The notes under the pieces: model-generated
Told to the model about the DNA's origin: nothing
What the model saw: only the letters and a program-made list of their open reading frames with translations
The model's database searches: none
Shown here: one piece after another, positions 8,355 through 16,240 of the stretch
Layout of the letters: every line of letters starts with the position of its first letter
Numbering within the stretch: position 1 is the stretch's first letter
Translations under genes and position numbers: made by a program
From: Planctomycetota bacterium
GTDB taxonomy: Bacteria > Planctomycetota > Planctomycetia > Gemmatales > Gemmataceae
NCBI GenBank assembly: GCA_021413735.1
Contig: JAIOPV010000287.1
Location: forward strand, 1 to 64,000
Direction of reading: 5' to 3'
DNA length: 64,000 nt

Positions 8355-8812
8355 AGATTGCCGTGGGCAACGACCACCGCGGGGTTGCCATCAAACACCG
8401 GCTACTCGGCCTCTTGAGGGATCTCGGCCACGAGGTTTCCGATCTGGGGGCGAACGCCCAGGCCAGCGTCGATTATCCGGACTTCGCGATCACCGTTGCT
8501 GAGGCTGTCAGCAAGGGGAATGTTGATCGTGGCATCCTGATTTGTGGCACGGGTCACGGTATGTGCATTGCCGCGAACAAGGTCGTCGGCATCCGTGCCG
8601 CGAATTGCCGTGACATGGTTGATGCCGAACTGAGCCGTCGGCACAACGACTCGAACGTGATGTGTCTGTCGGCTGATCTGATCGGCGAAGAGCAGATCGA
8701 GAAGATGGTTCAGGCGTGGGTCGCGACTGAGTTCGAGGGTGGCCGTCACGCTCGCCGCATCGAGAAGGTCGCCACTTACGAGAAGAACCACGGAACGACT
8801 TCCGGGAGTTGA
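8351..8812 (+). CDS. rpiB: ribose-5-phosphate isomerase B
   Basis: 153 residues, the normal length for RpiB/LacA-LacB. It interconverts ribose 5-phosphate and ribulose 5-phosphate in the pentose phosphate pathway. Visible active-site features are DHRG at residues 8-11, the catalytic cysteine in CGTGHGMCIAANK (Cys65), and NCRDMVDAELSRRHND with His98. The start codon overlaps the previous stop in an ATGA arrangement, indicating translational coupling with the YrdC-phosphatase fusion. The C-terminal tail after GRHARRIEKV is standard. Confidence 0.95.
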   Translation: MKIAVGNDHRGVAIKHRLLGLLRDLGHEVSDLGANAQASVDYPDFAITVAEAVSKGNVDRGILICGTGHGMCIAANKVVGIRAANCRDMVDAELSRRHNDSNVMCLSADLIGEEQIEKMVQAWVATEFEGGRHARRIEKVATYEKNHGTTSGS

Positions 8813-8912
8813 TTGCAGTTTGTGGGTTGTTGGTGGTAAGCTGTAACGGAGTTTGGCGGACAACGATCAGATAATTCGTTGTCCATCACATCGCCACTCC
8901 GGAGAGCCCATC

Positions 8913-9440
8913 ATGTCTACTCGCCCGGCAACGGAACTCGTCGAAGCTGATCTGCCAATCACGCCGATGCTGGATATGTCGTTCCAGCTCCTCTCGTTCT
9001 TCATCATGACGTTCCATCCGTCGCCAACCGAAGGCCAGATCGCCCTCGCGCTCCCCCCCTCGGACAACCCAGGAGGAAACGAACGGTTTGACGTTCAGAT
9101 CGAAAAGCCAACGCGGTACATCTCGCAGATCATCGCCGACGATCAGGGTAAGATCAGCGGCATCACGCTCCGCGAAGAAGGCGCACCCGACGACGGTGCT
9201 CGTCAACTCGGCGCTGACGTCGCAGTTCTGATGAAGGAACTGAAAGCCATCACGACAGCCGAGCAGAAACGCCGCGACAAAGAAACGGCTCGCGGGAACG
9301 TCGCACCGCCGCCGCCGAAACTCACCTTCGAGATGAGCGACAAACTCGTGCAGGCCTATGTCGTGCAGGTCTTCGACGCGGCTGTTCAAGCGGGATTCGC
9401 CGACATCACCACCGTTCCCATCGACAGAGCCCGACGCTGA
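8913..9440 (+). CDS. ExbD/TolR-type biopolymer transport protein
   Basis: 175 residues. The single N-terminal membrane segment and its preceding motif PITPMLDMSFQLLSFFIMTF are diagnostic of ExbD/TolR, including the membrane aspartate (LDM) that carries protons in ExbB-ExbD and TolQ-TolR motors. The rest is a periplasmic domain ending FADITTVPID, as in ExbD. No ExbB/TolQ gene is nearby; instead two TPR proteins follow 14 bp downstream. GGAG lies 10 bp before ATG 8913. The upstream in-frame ATG at 8853 would add residues with no family resemblance. Confidence 0.88.
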   Translation: MSTRPATELVEADLPITPMLDMSFQLLSFFIMTFHPSPTEGQIALALPPSDNPGGNERFDVQIEKPTRYISQIIADDQGKISGITLREEGAPDDGARQLGADVAVLMKELKAITTAEQKRRDKETARGNVAPPPPKLTFEMSDKLVQAYVVQVFDAAVQAGFADITTVPIDRARR

Positions 9441-9454
9441 ATCCGGTACGTCTG

Positions 9455-11695
9455 ATGTCGCTGCCAACCTCAACAACTATCCCCTCCGCTGCCGCCAGTT
9501 CAGGCACACCACCCAGCAGCCGACACCGTCGGCTGCGTTGGGTCAGCGTGCAATTCCACCGATTCCGGCAGTGGTTCACACACCAACCGCGTGTCGTCCG
9601 AAACGGACTGGTCGTGGTGACCGCTCTCGGACTGATCGCGAGTGCGGTGTATACGCAAATCTATCTGAAGCGGCGTGCGACAACGCAAGCCACGGTCACC
9701 GCCTGGAAAGCCTATCAGGAAGCCGCGGAAAAGACCGACCTCGACGGAATGCAGGCCGCCCTAAACGCCGTCAGTGCCGTGACGCCCGGCGACCCAACGC
9801 CCGCCCGCTATCGCGAGATGATCGACCGCGGCGAAGCCGACGCTGACAACGCGGAGCTCGCCGTCGTGCTGATGACGTATCATCGGAGCAATGAGCGGTT
9901 GCCCGAAGCCGCTCGCGAAGCCGAGAAGGTGCTGGTGAAGTATCCCAAGCACTGGCTCGCTCGCTGTTTCCTCGCACATCACGCGCTGCAAGAGCTGCAC
10001 AACCCCGCACGCGCCGAACAGATCCTCAACCAGCTCCCCGATCCCGAAGACCCGCAGGCAAAGGTTCGCCTCGATGGTGTGCTGTACGCACTGCGATTGT
10101 TCGACATCCTCGGCCGCGACGCGACCCAACTTCGCGGTGTCGTGCTTCGCAAGCTCGTTCCGCTTCTCAAGACGCCCGCTGCCGCAAATGCCTCAGCCGC
10201 AGCCAAGGTTCAACTCGTCACCTGCTACCTCGAACCGTTCGCCGACCCGAGCGCAATTTCGCAACTCAGTGGCTACTGGGCCGCTGCCGACAAGCTCACC
10301 GATGACGCAGCAACCGAAGCCATCGCCACCGGCGACGTCGGTGCGATGGTTCGCATCGCGGAACTCGGATCGCCAATGCGAATCGCGCTCGCCCTGCTCC
10401 GCGACAACGACCCCGAACGACTGCCGCCGGACCGATTTCAAACGCTCCTCAAAGCGCTCGACGACCGCACTCGTCGTCTGTGGCAAGCCATTCGCGAGAA
10501 GGAACCACAGCGTCCGGAATCGTATCGCGGCATCGCCCGACTCGCCCTGCAAGACAACAAGCCTGTCGAGGCGATTCAGGCAATTCTCGACGGGTTGGCG
10601 GCATGTGGCGACCAACCGGAATTTCTCGAACAGCTCGTCACGCTGGTTGCGAGGTTCGGCACCGAAGACAGCATCCAAAACCTCGCGAATCGCATCTGGA
10701 AATCAGCCGAAGCCACGAAGACCGACCCCGTGAAGTGGTGCCTCGCTGCGGAAGCGGCACTCGTCGTTAATCGCCCAGACAAGGCTTCGCTGGCGTGCCG
10801 AAATGCACTCGCCGTGCGTCCGAATGATCCGTGGGCGTGCGCGACGCTGGCACGCATTCTCGTCCGCAATGGAAAGTTCATCGAAGCACGCGAAGCTCTT
10901 GCTCCGCTCGGTGCAACCACGATCCTGTTGAGCCCGACGCTAACTCGCCTTCACGCTCGCATCCTCGTCGGCTCTGGTCTGTGGATTCTCCACGACGACG
11001 AATACAAGAAGGTCACCGATGCACAGGCAAAACTGAAAGTGAAGTCCTCGATCCCGAGTGTCGCGTTTCTGCAGGGTGTGCTCGATGCATCGCCCGACGT
11101 TGAACGTGCTGCGTGGGTCGCAGCGCGAGCAGAACTCATTCTCGCTGCCGACCCCAACGCTTCAGGCGCAGCCCTCGCACGAGCGGAAGCGCTGCATCGT
11201 CTCGCGAACCTGACCGTGACCGCACACCCAGAAGATCGGTCGCAACCGCCGGTGTGGAACGCGAGCCGAGTCACGGCTGCGCTCCGAGCGATCGGTCAGC
11301 TCACGCTGGAGCAACGAGCGGAACCCGAATGGATCACGACCGTTGCCATGCTTCAGTTGAAGGGTGAAGGCAATGCCGGCGCAGCACTGCGAACGATCAC
11401 GCCGCTCCTCGCGAGGCAAGCAACCGCAACACCTGCGCAACTTGAAATCTTGGGTCAGGTGTTGAGCGCGAACAATCGGCCCGCGGAAGCCGTTCGACTA
11501 CTGGAACCCGCCGCACGAGTGCATCGTCCGTCGGCGGGATGTCTGGTCGCGCTGGCGTTGGCGTATCACAAGAATCACCAGCCAATCGACGCTGCGCGGA
11601 CGCTCAAAGAAGCGGAAGACATTCCGAACCGCACCGATCGCGAACAAGCCGAATTGATTGCCGCGAAGTTCATGTTCCTCCGAGAGAAGCCGTAA
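9455..11695 (+). CDS. membrane-anchored TPR-repeat protein
   Basis: 746 residues. A basic N-terminus (HRRLRWVSVQFHRFRQW) precedes one transmembrane helix at about residues 49-67 (NGLVVVTALGLIASAVYTQI), giving an N-in, C-out protein. The remainder is alpha-helical, Ala/Leu/Arg-rich and repeats in TPR-like pairs, for example around AAREAEKVLVKYPKHWLARC and the late AEAVRLLEPAARVHRP. It probably acts as a periplasmic scaffold. It starts 14 bp after exbD and its stop overlaps the next start (TAATG), so the three form an operon. Partners are unknown. Confidence 0.8.
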   Translation: MSLPTSTTIPSAAASSGTPPSSRHRRLRWVSVQFHRFRQWFTHQPRVVRNGLVVVTALGLIASAVYTQIYLKRRATTQATVTAWKAYQEAAEKTDLDGMQAALNAVSAVTPGDPTPARYREMIDRGEADADNAELAVVLMTYHRSNERLPEAAREAEKVLVKYPKHWLARCFLAHHALQELHNPARAEQILNQLPDPEDPQAKVRLDGVLYALRLFDILGRDATQLRGVVLRKLVPLLKTPAAANASAAAKVQLVTCYLEPFADPSAISQLSGYWAAADKLTDDAATEAIATGDVGAMVRIAELGSPMRIALALLRDNDPERLPPDRFQTLLKALDDRTRRLWQAIREKEPQRPESYRGIARLALQDNKPVEAIQAILDGLAACGDQPEFLEQLVTLVARFGTEDSIQNLANRIWKSAEATKTDPVKWCLAAEAALVVNRPDKASLACRNALAVRPNDPWACATLARILVRNGKFIEAREALAPLGATTILLSPTLTRLHARILVGSGLWILHDDEYKKVTDAQAKLKVKSSIPSVAFLQGVLDASPDVERAAWVAARAELILAADPNASGAALARAEALHRLANLTVTAHPEDRSQPPVWNASRVTAALRAIGQLTLEQRAEPEWITTVAMLQLKGEGNAGAALRTITPLLARQATATPAQLEILGQVLSANNRPAEAVRLLEPAARVHRPSAGCLVALALAYHKNHQPIDAARTLKEAEDIPNRTDREQAELIAAKFMFLREKP

Positions 11696-13059
11696 TGCGT
11701 TTCCAAACCGATCTCCCGCGTCTGGGCGGTGCTTCATTACTCGCCGCGTTCCTGTTCGTGTTTGCGTCCACAGTGTCGGCACAGCAGCCGAAGGATCCAC
11801 CCAAGGATCCGCCAAAAGAGACCCCCGGTGCGACCGACGAACTCAAAGCACGCGAAGCGTTCCTCGCCGGGAAGCTCGACGACTCGTTGAAACTGCTTCA
11901 AGCGGCCGTGAAGGCCAATCCGGCACTGTCGCCGCCAAAGGTGATCCTCGCACGCTGGTTCGTGGAGGTGCGTCAGGGAGACAAGGCTCGCCTGATGATC
12001 GAGCAAGCGGCGATCGAGGAGCCAGGCCACCCCGATGTGTTCCTCACGAACGCGAGTTTCGCACTCGCTGAGGGTCGCGTCACCGACACCATTTTGAACT
12101 GCGGCACTGCTCTGAGTCTGTCCGAAAGCGCACGCTGGGATGCCGACACCAAAAAGCGATATCAGCGTGAAGCTCGCCTCGGGCTGGCTGCCGCGTTCGA
12201 GCGACGAGGCGATTACGCATCGGTAAAGACGCACTTGGTCGCCCTGCTCGAAGCCGACCCGAAAAACGCGGGGCTTCGTCAACGGCTCGCGACTGCCTAC
12301 TTCTTGCTCGATCGCTCCGAAGACGCCTTCGCCGAACTGCAAGCCGCTGTAAAAGAAGACCCGACGCTCGATCCGCCGCAACTTACGATGGCGCAATTGT
12401 GGACCGTGAAGCAGGATTTCACCAAGGCCGACGAGTGGTACGCGAAGGCTGTTGCGGCACATCCGAACTCAGCGAAGGTTCATCGCGGTCTCGCGGGTTA
12501 TTCGATTGACCGAGCACGGATCGACACGGCGAAAGCGCATCTCGCCGCTGCTCAAAAGCTCGAACCAACCGCTCGTGAAACGAAGGCGCTCACGGGTTTG
12601 GTCGCTCGCTGCACGAAGGACTACCCAACCGCAACGACCATTTTCGAGGAGTTGGTGAAGGATTATCCGTCGTTCGGGTTCGGCGTGATGAACCTCGCTC
12701 TCACGCTGGCCGAGTCGGGCGATATGACGGGGAAACGCCGTGCAACGGAACTTGCCGAGGGATTCGCGACGCAGAATCAACGTGACGGTCCGGCTCGTGC
12801 GGTGTTAGCGTATTGCCTGTACAAAGCGGGCCGCGTCGCCGACGCCGAGAAAGTGGCACGGTCTGTTGAAGGGCTGAGTGCCCTGAATCCGGATGCTGCG
12901 TACTTCGTGGCAAGGATTCTGGCTGATCGCGAAGCGATCGAGCCAGCGCACAAGCTCATGAAGGCTGCGTGCGAGAGCAAGGACGGATTCATCTATCGCA
13001 AGGACGCCGAGGCACTGCTCGCGGAACTCGACAAGAAGTTGCCCCCACCAAAGAAGTAG
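11695..13059 (+). CDS. secreted TPR-repeat protein
   Basis: 454 residues with a signal peptide (GGASLLAAFLFVFASTVSAQQ) and a short lysine/proline spacer (PKDPPKDPPKETP). TPR repeats run from about residue 45 to the end: AREAFLAGKLDDSLKLLQAA, then YFLLDRSEDAFAELQAA and further on KAHLAAAQKLEPTARETK. The start overlaps the previous stop by one base. The protein is likely periplasmic or outer-membrane associated and functions with the anchored TPR protein and ExbD encoded upstream. No catalytic motif is visible. Confidence 0.82.
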   Translation: MRFQTDLPRLGGASLLAAFLFVFASTVSAQQPKDPPKDPPKETPGATDELKAREAFLAGKLDDSLKLLQAAVKANPALSPPKVILARWFVEVRQGDKARLMIEQAAIEEPGHPDVFLTNASFALAEGRVTDTILNCGTALSLSESARWDADTKKRYQREARLGLAAAFERRGDYASVKTHLVALLEADPKNAGLRQRLATAYFLLDRSEDAFAELQAAVKEDPTLDPPQLTMAQLWTVKQDFTKADEWYAKAVAAHPNSAKVHRGLAGYSIDRARIDTAKAHLAAAQKLEPTARETKALTGLVARCTKDYPTATTIFEELVKDYPSFGFGVMNLALTLAESGDMTGKRRATELAEGFATQNQRDGPARAVLAYCLYKAGRVADAEKVARSVEGLSALNPDAAYFVARILADREAIEPAHKLMKAACESKDGFIYRKDAEALLAELDKKLPPPKK

Positions 13060-13077
13060 GCAGCGGTGTTGGTTCAC

Positions 13078-13096
13078 CCCAGGCCAACGGCCTGGG
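13078..13096. terminator. short hairpin between convergent genes
   Basis: CCCAGGCC-AAC-GGCCTGGG (8-bp stem, 3-nt loop) followed by TTCTTGTT. It sits between the TPR gene ending at 13059 and the transhydrogenase gene ending at 13130. The core is the same as in the longer palindrome at 16081-16113. Confidence 0.6.
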
Positions 13097-13129
13097 TTCT
13101 TGTTACCCAGACCCGGCCTTGATGGGTTT

Positions 13130-14584
13130 TCACCAGCCGCCGATTTCTTCGAGTATGTTCGCACTCTTGCCGAGCTTGTTTCGCTTCAACAGTGCATCCG
13201 CGGTCGCCAACTTGTAAAGATCGCCCAGCGTCGGATAGTTGAAACACGTCGCCATGAAGATGTCCGCACCGCCGCCCGACATCAACACGATCAGTCCGAT
13301 GTGAACCACTTCCGTTGCCTGTTCGCCAATGACGTGAACGCCAAGCAACTTCATGTCCGACGACTGGAAGATCAGCTTCAAGAACCCCGTCTTGTCGCCA
13401 ATAATCTGGCCTCGCGGATTGTGGCCGTAGTCGCCACGACCAACCACATACTCGATGCCCTTCTCGCGGACTTGCACTTCTGTGAGCCCGGCCGTACTCA
13501 CTTCCGGGATCGTGTAGATGCCAGCAGGCAACACTGGTGCGAGCCGTTGCTTGAAATTCGAGCCATAAGCATGACACGCCGCAACACGACCCTGCTCGGA
13601 ACTCGTCGAAGCCAGCGCCGGGAAACCGATCACATCGCCAACCGCGTAGATATGCGGAATCGTCGTGCGGTAATGTTCATCCACCGGAATCAGGCCACGG
13701 CTCGAAAGACCCACACCAGCCGCACCCGGATTCAACTCGGCCGTCGGACTTGTTCGACCAGCGCACACGAGCAGATGATCGACCGTCAACTCCTCGCCGG
13801 ACGTGAGCGTCAGTTCGATTGAGCCGATCTTCGGAGCGTTGCACTTCACCACGTTTTCCTTCCAGTGGAAAACGACGCCCTGCTTGGTCATCGCATCAGC
13901 GAGTCCCTTCGAGAGATCGTGATCGAGAAACGGAAGCAACGCATCGCGGCCGTCGATGAGGTGAACACGAGTGCCAAGCGTCGCGAACATGCAGGCGTAT
14001 TCGCTGCCGATCACTCCGGCCCCAATGACCGCCAACGATCGCGGCATCGCGGTGAGATACAGCAGTTCGTCAGAATCGTGAACGCGGCTGTGCTCGAATG
14101 GAAACAGCGTCGGACGACTCGGTACGGAACCAATCGCGATGATGACCTTCTCTCCCCGAAGGAGGGAAGTTCCACCCGGTGGCGACGGATGAGTGACCTT
14201 CACGGTGTGGGCATCAACGAAGCAGCCGCTCCCCTGAATGACGGTGACGCCAAAGCGTTCGAGGAGGAGCCGGGATTGCGCTGCTTCGACCGTGCGAACC
14301 TGTCGTTCGTGTCGGAGGAAGTCATCGACAGTTGCTTCGCGACGAAGCGACAGATCGACTCCGTAGAGGGCGCGTGCCTTGAGTCCGGAGAAAGCGAGAG
14401 CGGTTTCGCGAAGTGTCTTGCTTGGGATCGTGCCCGTGTTGATGGCCGCACCACCGACCACCGCGTTGCGTTCGACGATGGCGACATTCTTGCCGAGGAG
14501 TGCCGCGGTGTTTGCCGCAGCGCATCCGCCCGGTCCAGCCCCGATCACGACGAGATCGAACTCTTGCACGGTCGGTGTCGGCAT
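13130..14584 (-). CDS. sthA: Si-specific NAD(P)+ transhydrogenase (soluble pyridine nucleotide transhydrogenase)
   Basis: 484 residues of the FAD-dependent pyridine nucleotide-disulfide oxidoreductase fold. FAD binding is at VIGAGPGGCAAANTA (residues ~13-27). The position of the redox-active CxxxxC of lipoamide dehydrogenases reads NTGTIPSKTLRE, the known signature of SthA, which lacks the disulfide and exchanges hydride between NADPH and NAD+. A second Rossmann motif AVIGAGVIGSEYACMFA and the C-terminal dimer domain are intact. GGAG lies 7 nt before the start. It is probably monocistronic, with a palindrome on each side. Confidence 0.92.
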   Translation of the reverse strand: MPTPTVQEFDLVVIGAGPGGCAAANTAALLGKNVAIVERNAVVGGAAINTGTIPSKTLRETALAFSGLKARALYGVDLSLRREATVDDFLRHERQVRTVEAAQSRLLLERFGVTVIQGSGCFVDAHTVKVTHPSPPGGTSLLRGEKVIIAIGSVPSRPTLFPFEHSRVHDSDELLYLTAMPRSLAVIGAGVIGSEYACMFATLGTRVHLIDGRDALLPFLDHDLSKGLADAMTKQGVVFHWKENVVKCNAPKIGSIELTLTSGEELTVDHLLVCAGRTSPTAELNPGAAGVGLSSRGLIPVDEHYRTTIPHIYAVGDVIGFPALASTSSEQGRVAACHAYGSNFKQRLAPVLPAGIYTIPEVSTAGLTEVQVREKGIEYVVGRGDYGHNPRGQIIGDKTGFLKLIFQSSDMKLLGVHVIGEQATEVVHIGLIVLMSGGGADIFMATCFNYPTLGDLYKLATADALLKRNKLGKSANILEEIGGW

Positions 14585-14640
14585 GGGAGAACTCCGCGAC
14601 GTGAGATTTCACATTGATGTAGGAGTTCTGCCCTCAGGAT

Positions 14641-14710
14641 GCGAGCCACGGGGTTATCCCCGTGGTCCTCGTAAATGCAAAAGACCACGGGGATAAACCC
14701 CGTGGCTCGC
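14641..14710. repeat. nested palindrome (27-bp arms)
   Basis: Arms at 14641-14667 and 14683-14710 match over 27 bp apart from one bulged A. Each arm is itself a near-palindrome (CCACGGGG...CCCCGTGG), so a four-way cruciform is possible. It lies between two co-directional genes (next stop at 14736). Confidence 0.85.
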
Positions 14711-14735
14711 AAACTGTTCTCGTTTTGAGTTCCAA

Positions 14736-15767
14736 TCACGGTCGGCCGGTTCGCGGCAACTCAGGCGGACCAAGCACAGGCGGGGGATAATCCGGAGCCT
14801 GCGGACGAACCACTGGTCGGCTTGGCTCGTTGTCTGGAGCTGTTCCGCGAGCCGCACGCACTGGCGGTTCGAGCAACGGCATCGCAGGTGCGGCCGATGT
14901 GCGAAGTTCCGTTCGGTTGCCAGCGGTCGTGGCGCTGGCGAAACCCTGCACTGGCTTCTCAGCACCAGGCTGCGTTCCGCGTGCCACGGTGCGAGCCGGC
15001 GGCGTGCGAAGCGCGTCGAGCCATGCTTTCTCAAGCCCATCCACCGACTCGAAACCGTAAACTTTTCGGGCTGCTTCGTTCCAGCTATCGGGCGTGTTGC
15101 CGTTCATGCCGCCGCCAAGGAACTGAAGCAACTTCCCGCGACCTTCCCGACCGCTGCCACCCTTCTCGACCAAGTACGCGGTGATCGAGTAGCCTTGAGC
15201 GTAGAGCACGGTCATGTCGCGTGGGTATTCGGTCATGCGGAACAACGTTCGCAGCACAAAAGCCCGACCCGCGTTCAGAATCTCACGGCAACGCACATCG
15301 TGGCTGAACCGTTCCTCGTCGTTCTCGCTAAGAACGCTGCCACCTTCGTCGGCCCATCGTGGCACCGGACGACCGAAGTGTTGAGCCAGCACGGTGTGCG
15401 TAACTTCGTGGGGCAGAACGCTATTGAGAAGCTGTTTGGCGTCGCCGCGGATTTCCATTCGTTGCGATGCAACAACTGGGCGTCCGCCTTCGGAGCCGAA
15501 CGTGAATGTGGTGGCCCCGCCGGCCGAGCCCATCGACACTTGTACCTGAAGGGGACACTTGCGTGCCCATTGTGGCATCTCGTGGCCGAGCCATTCGAGT
15601 GCTTTTTCCTTCCGGTAGAACTCAGCCATCTCGCCGAACTTGCGAGCAAGTTCCGGTGAGGGGGCATCGACAACAAAGTTTGCTGTCTCGAAATTCGCGG
15701 CTGTGGCAACGCTTGGCGATACCAGGACCGCGAGGACCAGCGCAGGGGTAAACCTACGAAGCGTCAT
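14736..15767 (-). CDS. secreted HExxH metallopeptidase-like protein
   Basis: 343 residues. A signal peptide (LVLAVLVSPSVATAANF) is followed by a peptidase MA-like domain with HEVTH at residues 120-124 and WADEG at 138-142, the second glutamate being the usual third zinc ligand of gluzincins. The last ~90 residues are a Pro/Ala-rich low-complexity tail. This pattern is common in planctomycete exported proteins annotated as hypothetical with HExxH. GGAGG 8 nt before ATG 15767 supports the start. The substrate is unknown. Confidence 0.8.
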   Translation of the reverse strand: MTLRRFTPALVLAVLVSPSVATAANFETANFVVDAPSPELARKFGEMAEFYRKEKALEWLGHEMPQWARKCPLQVQVSMGSAGGATTFTFGSEGGRPVVASQRMEIRGDAKQLLNSVLPHEVTHTVLAQHFGRPVPRWADEGGSVLSENDEERFSHDVRCREILNAGRAFVLRTLFRMTEYPRDMTVLYAQGYSITAYLVEKGGSGREGRGKLLQFLGGGMNGNTPDSWNEAARKVYGFESVDGLEKAWLDALRTPPARTVARGTQPGAEKPVQGFASATTAGNRTELRTSAAPAMPLLEPPVRAARGTAPDNEPSRPVVRPQAPDYPPPVLGPPELPRTGRP

Positions 15768-16240
15768 TCCCTTGACCTCCGTGGAGACGACGCCGAGCCG
15801 GATGATCGGCTGTGGTGCAAAAGCAAGGGGCGTCAGGAGTCTAACCGCAAGCAGTGTGCCAGGAATGGAACTGGGCGGATCCGCACAGAATTCTGGCGGC
15901 TTAACGTGCGATTCAGACAGGTGTTCGGAATCTCGCGGAGATTAGCGATCGAAGCGACAGGCCGAATGAGTGGTGTAGAAGTTACAGTTCACCGGAACAA
16001 ACCAGCCGACGTGAAACAATTACAAGTGCCGTGAGGCGAAAGTAAGAGCCTTCGGGGCAACCCAGGCCGTTGGTTGCGACCAAAGATCCCAGGCCAACGG
16101 CCTGGGATCTTTGGCGAATCCAAAGCCAATGCGAAATACGGAGCCGCCCTTCGCCGGGACTGCTCTTGGCTCCCCGACTACTTCCGGCGAGAATACCCCG
16201 ACGGGTCGGTTGGCCCGTGCTGTGACCCCGGAGTCGTTCA
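15768..16240. other. gene-free divergent intergenic region with hairpin
   Basis: 473 bp between divergent starts. It contains a perfect 15-bp stem hairpin with a 3-nt loop at 16081-16113 (see separate entry). Short open frames at the right end are in other frames of the kinase gene start and lack coding character. Promoters for both neighbours must be here, but I could not pick out a convincing -35/-10 pair. Confidence 0.6.
16081..16113. repeat. 15-bp stem palindrome
   Basis: CAAAGATCCCAGGCC (16081-16095), loop AAC, then the exact complement (16099-16113). It shares the CCCAGGCC-AAC-GGCCTGGG core with the hairpin at 13078-13096. Confidence 0.85.

Noticed and set aside
13130-14584. Lipoamide dehydrogenase or mercuric reductase for the FAD enzyme
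   Set aside because: The CxxxxC redox disulfide is absent; NTGTIPSKTLRE is the SthA signature.
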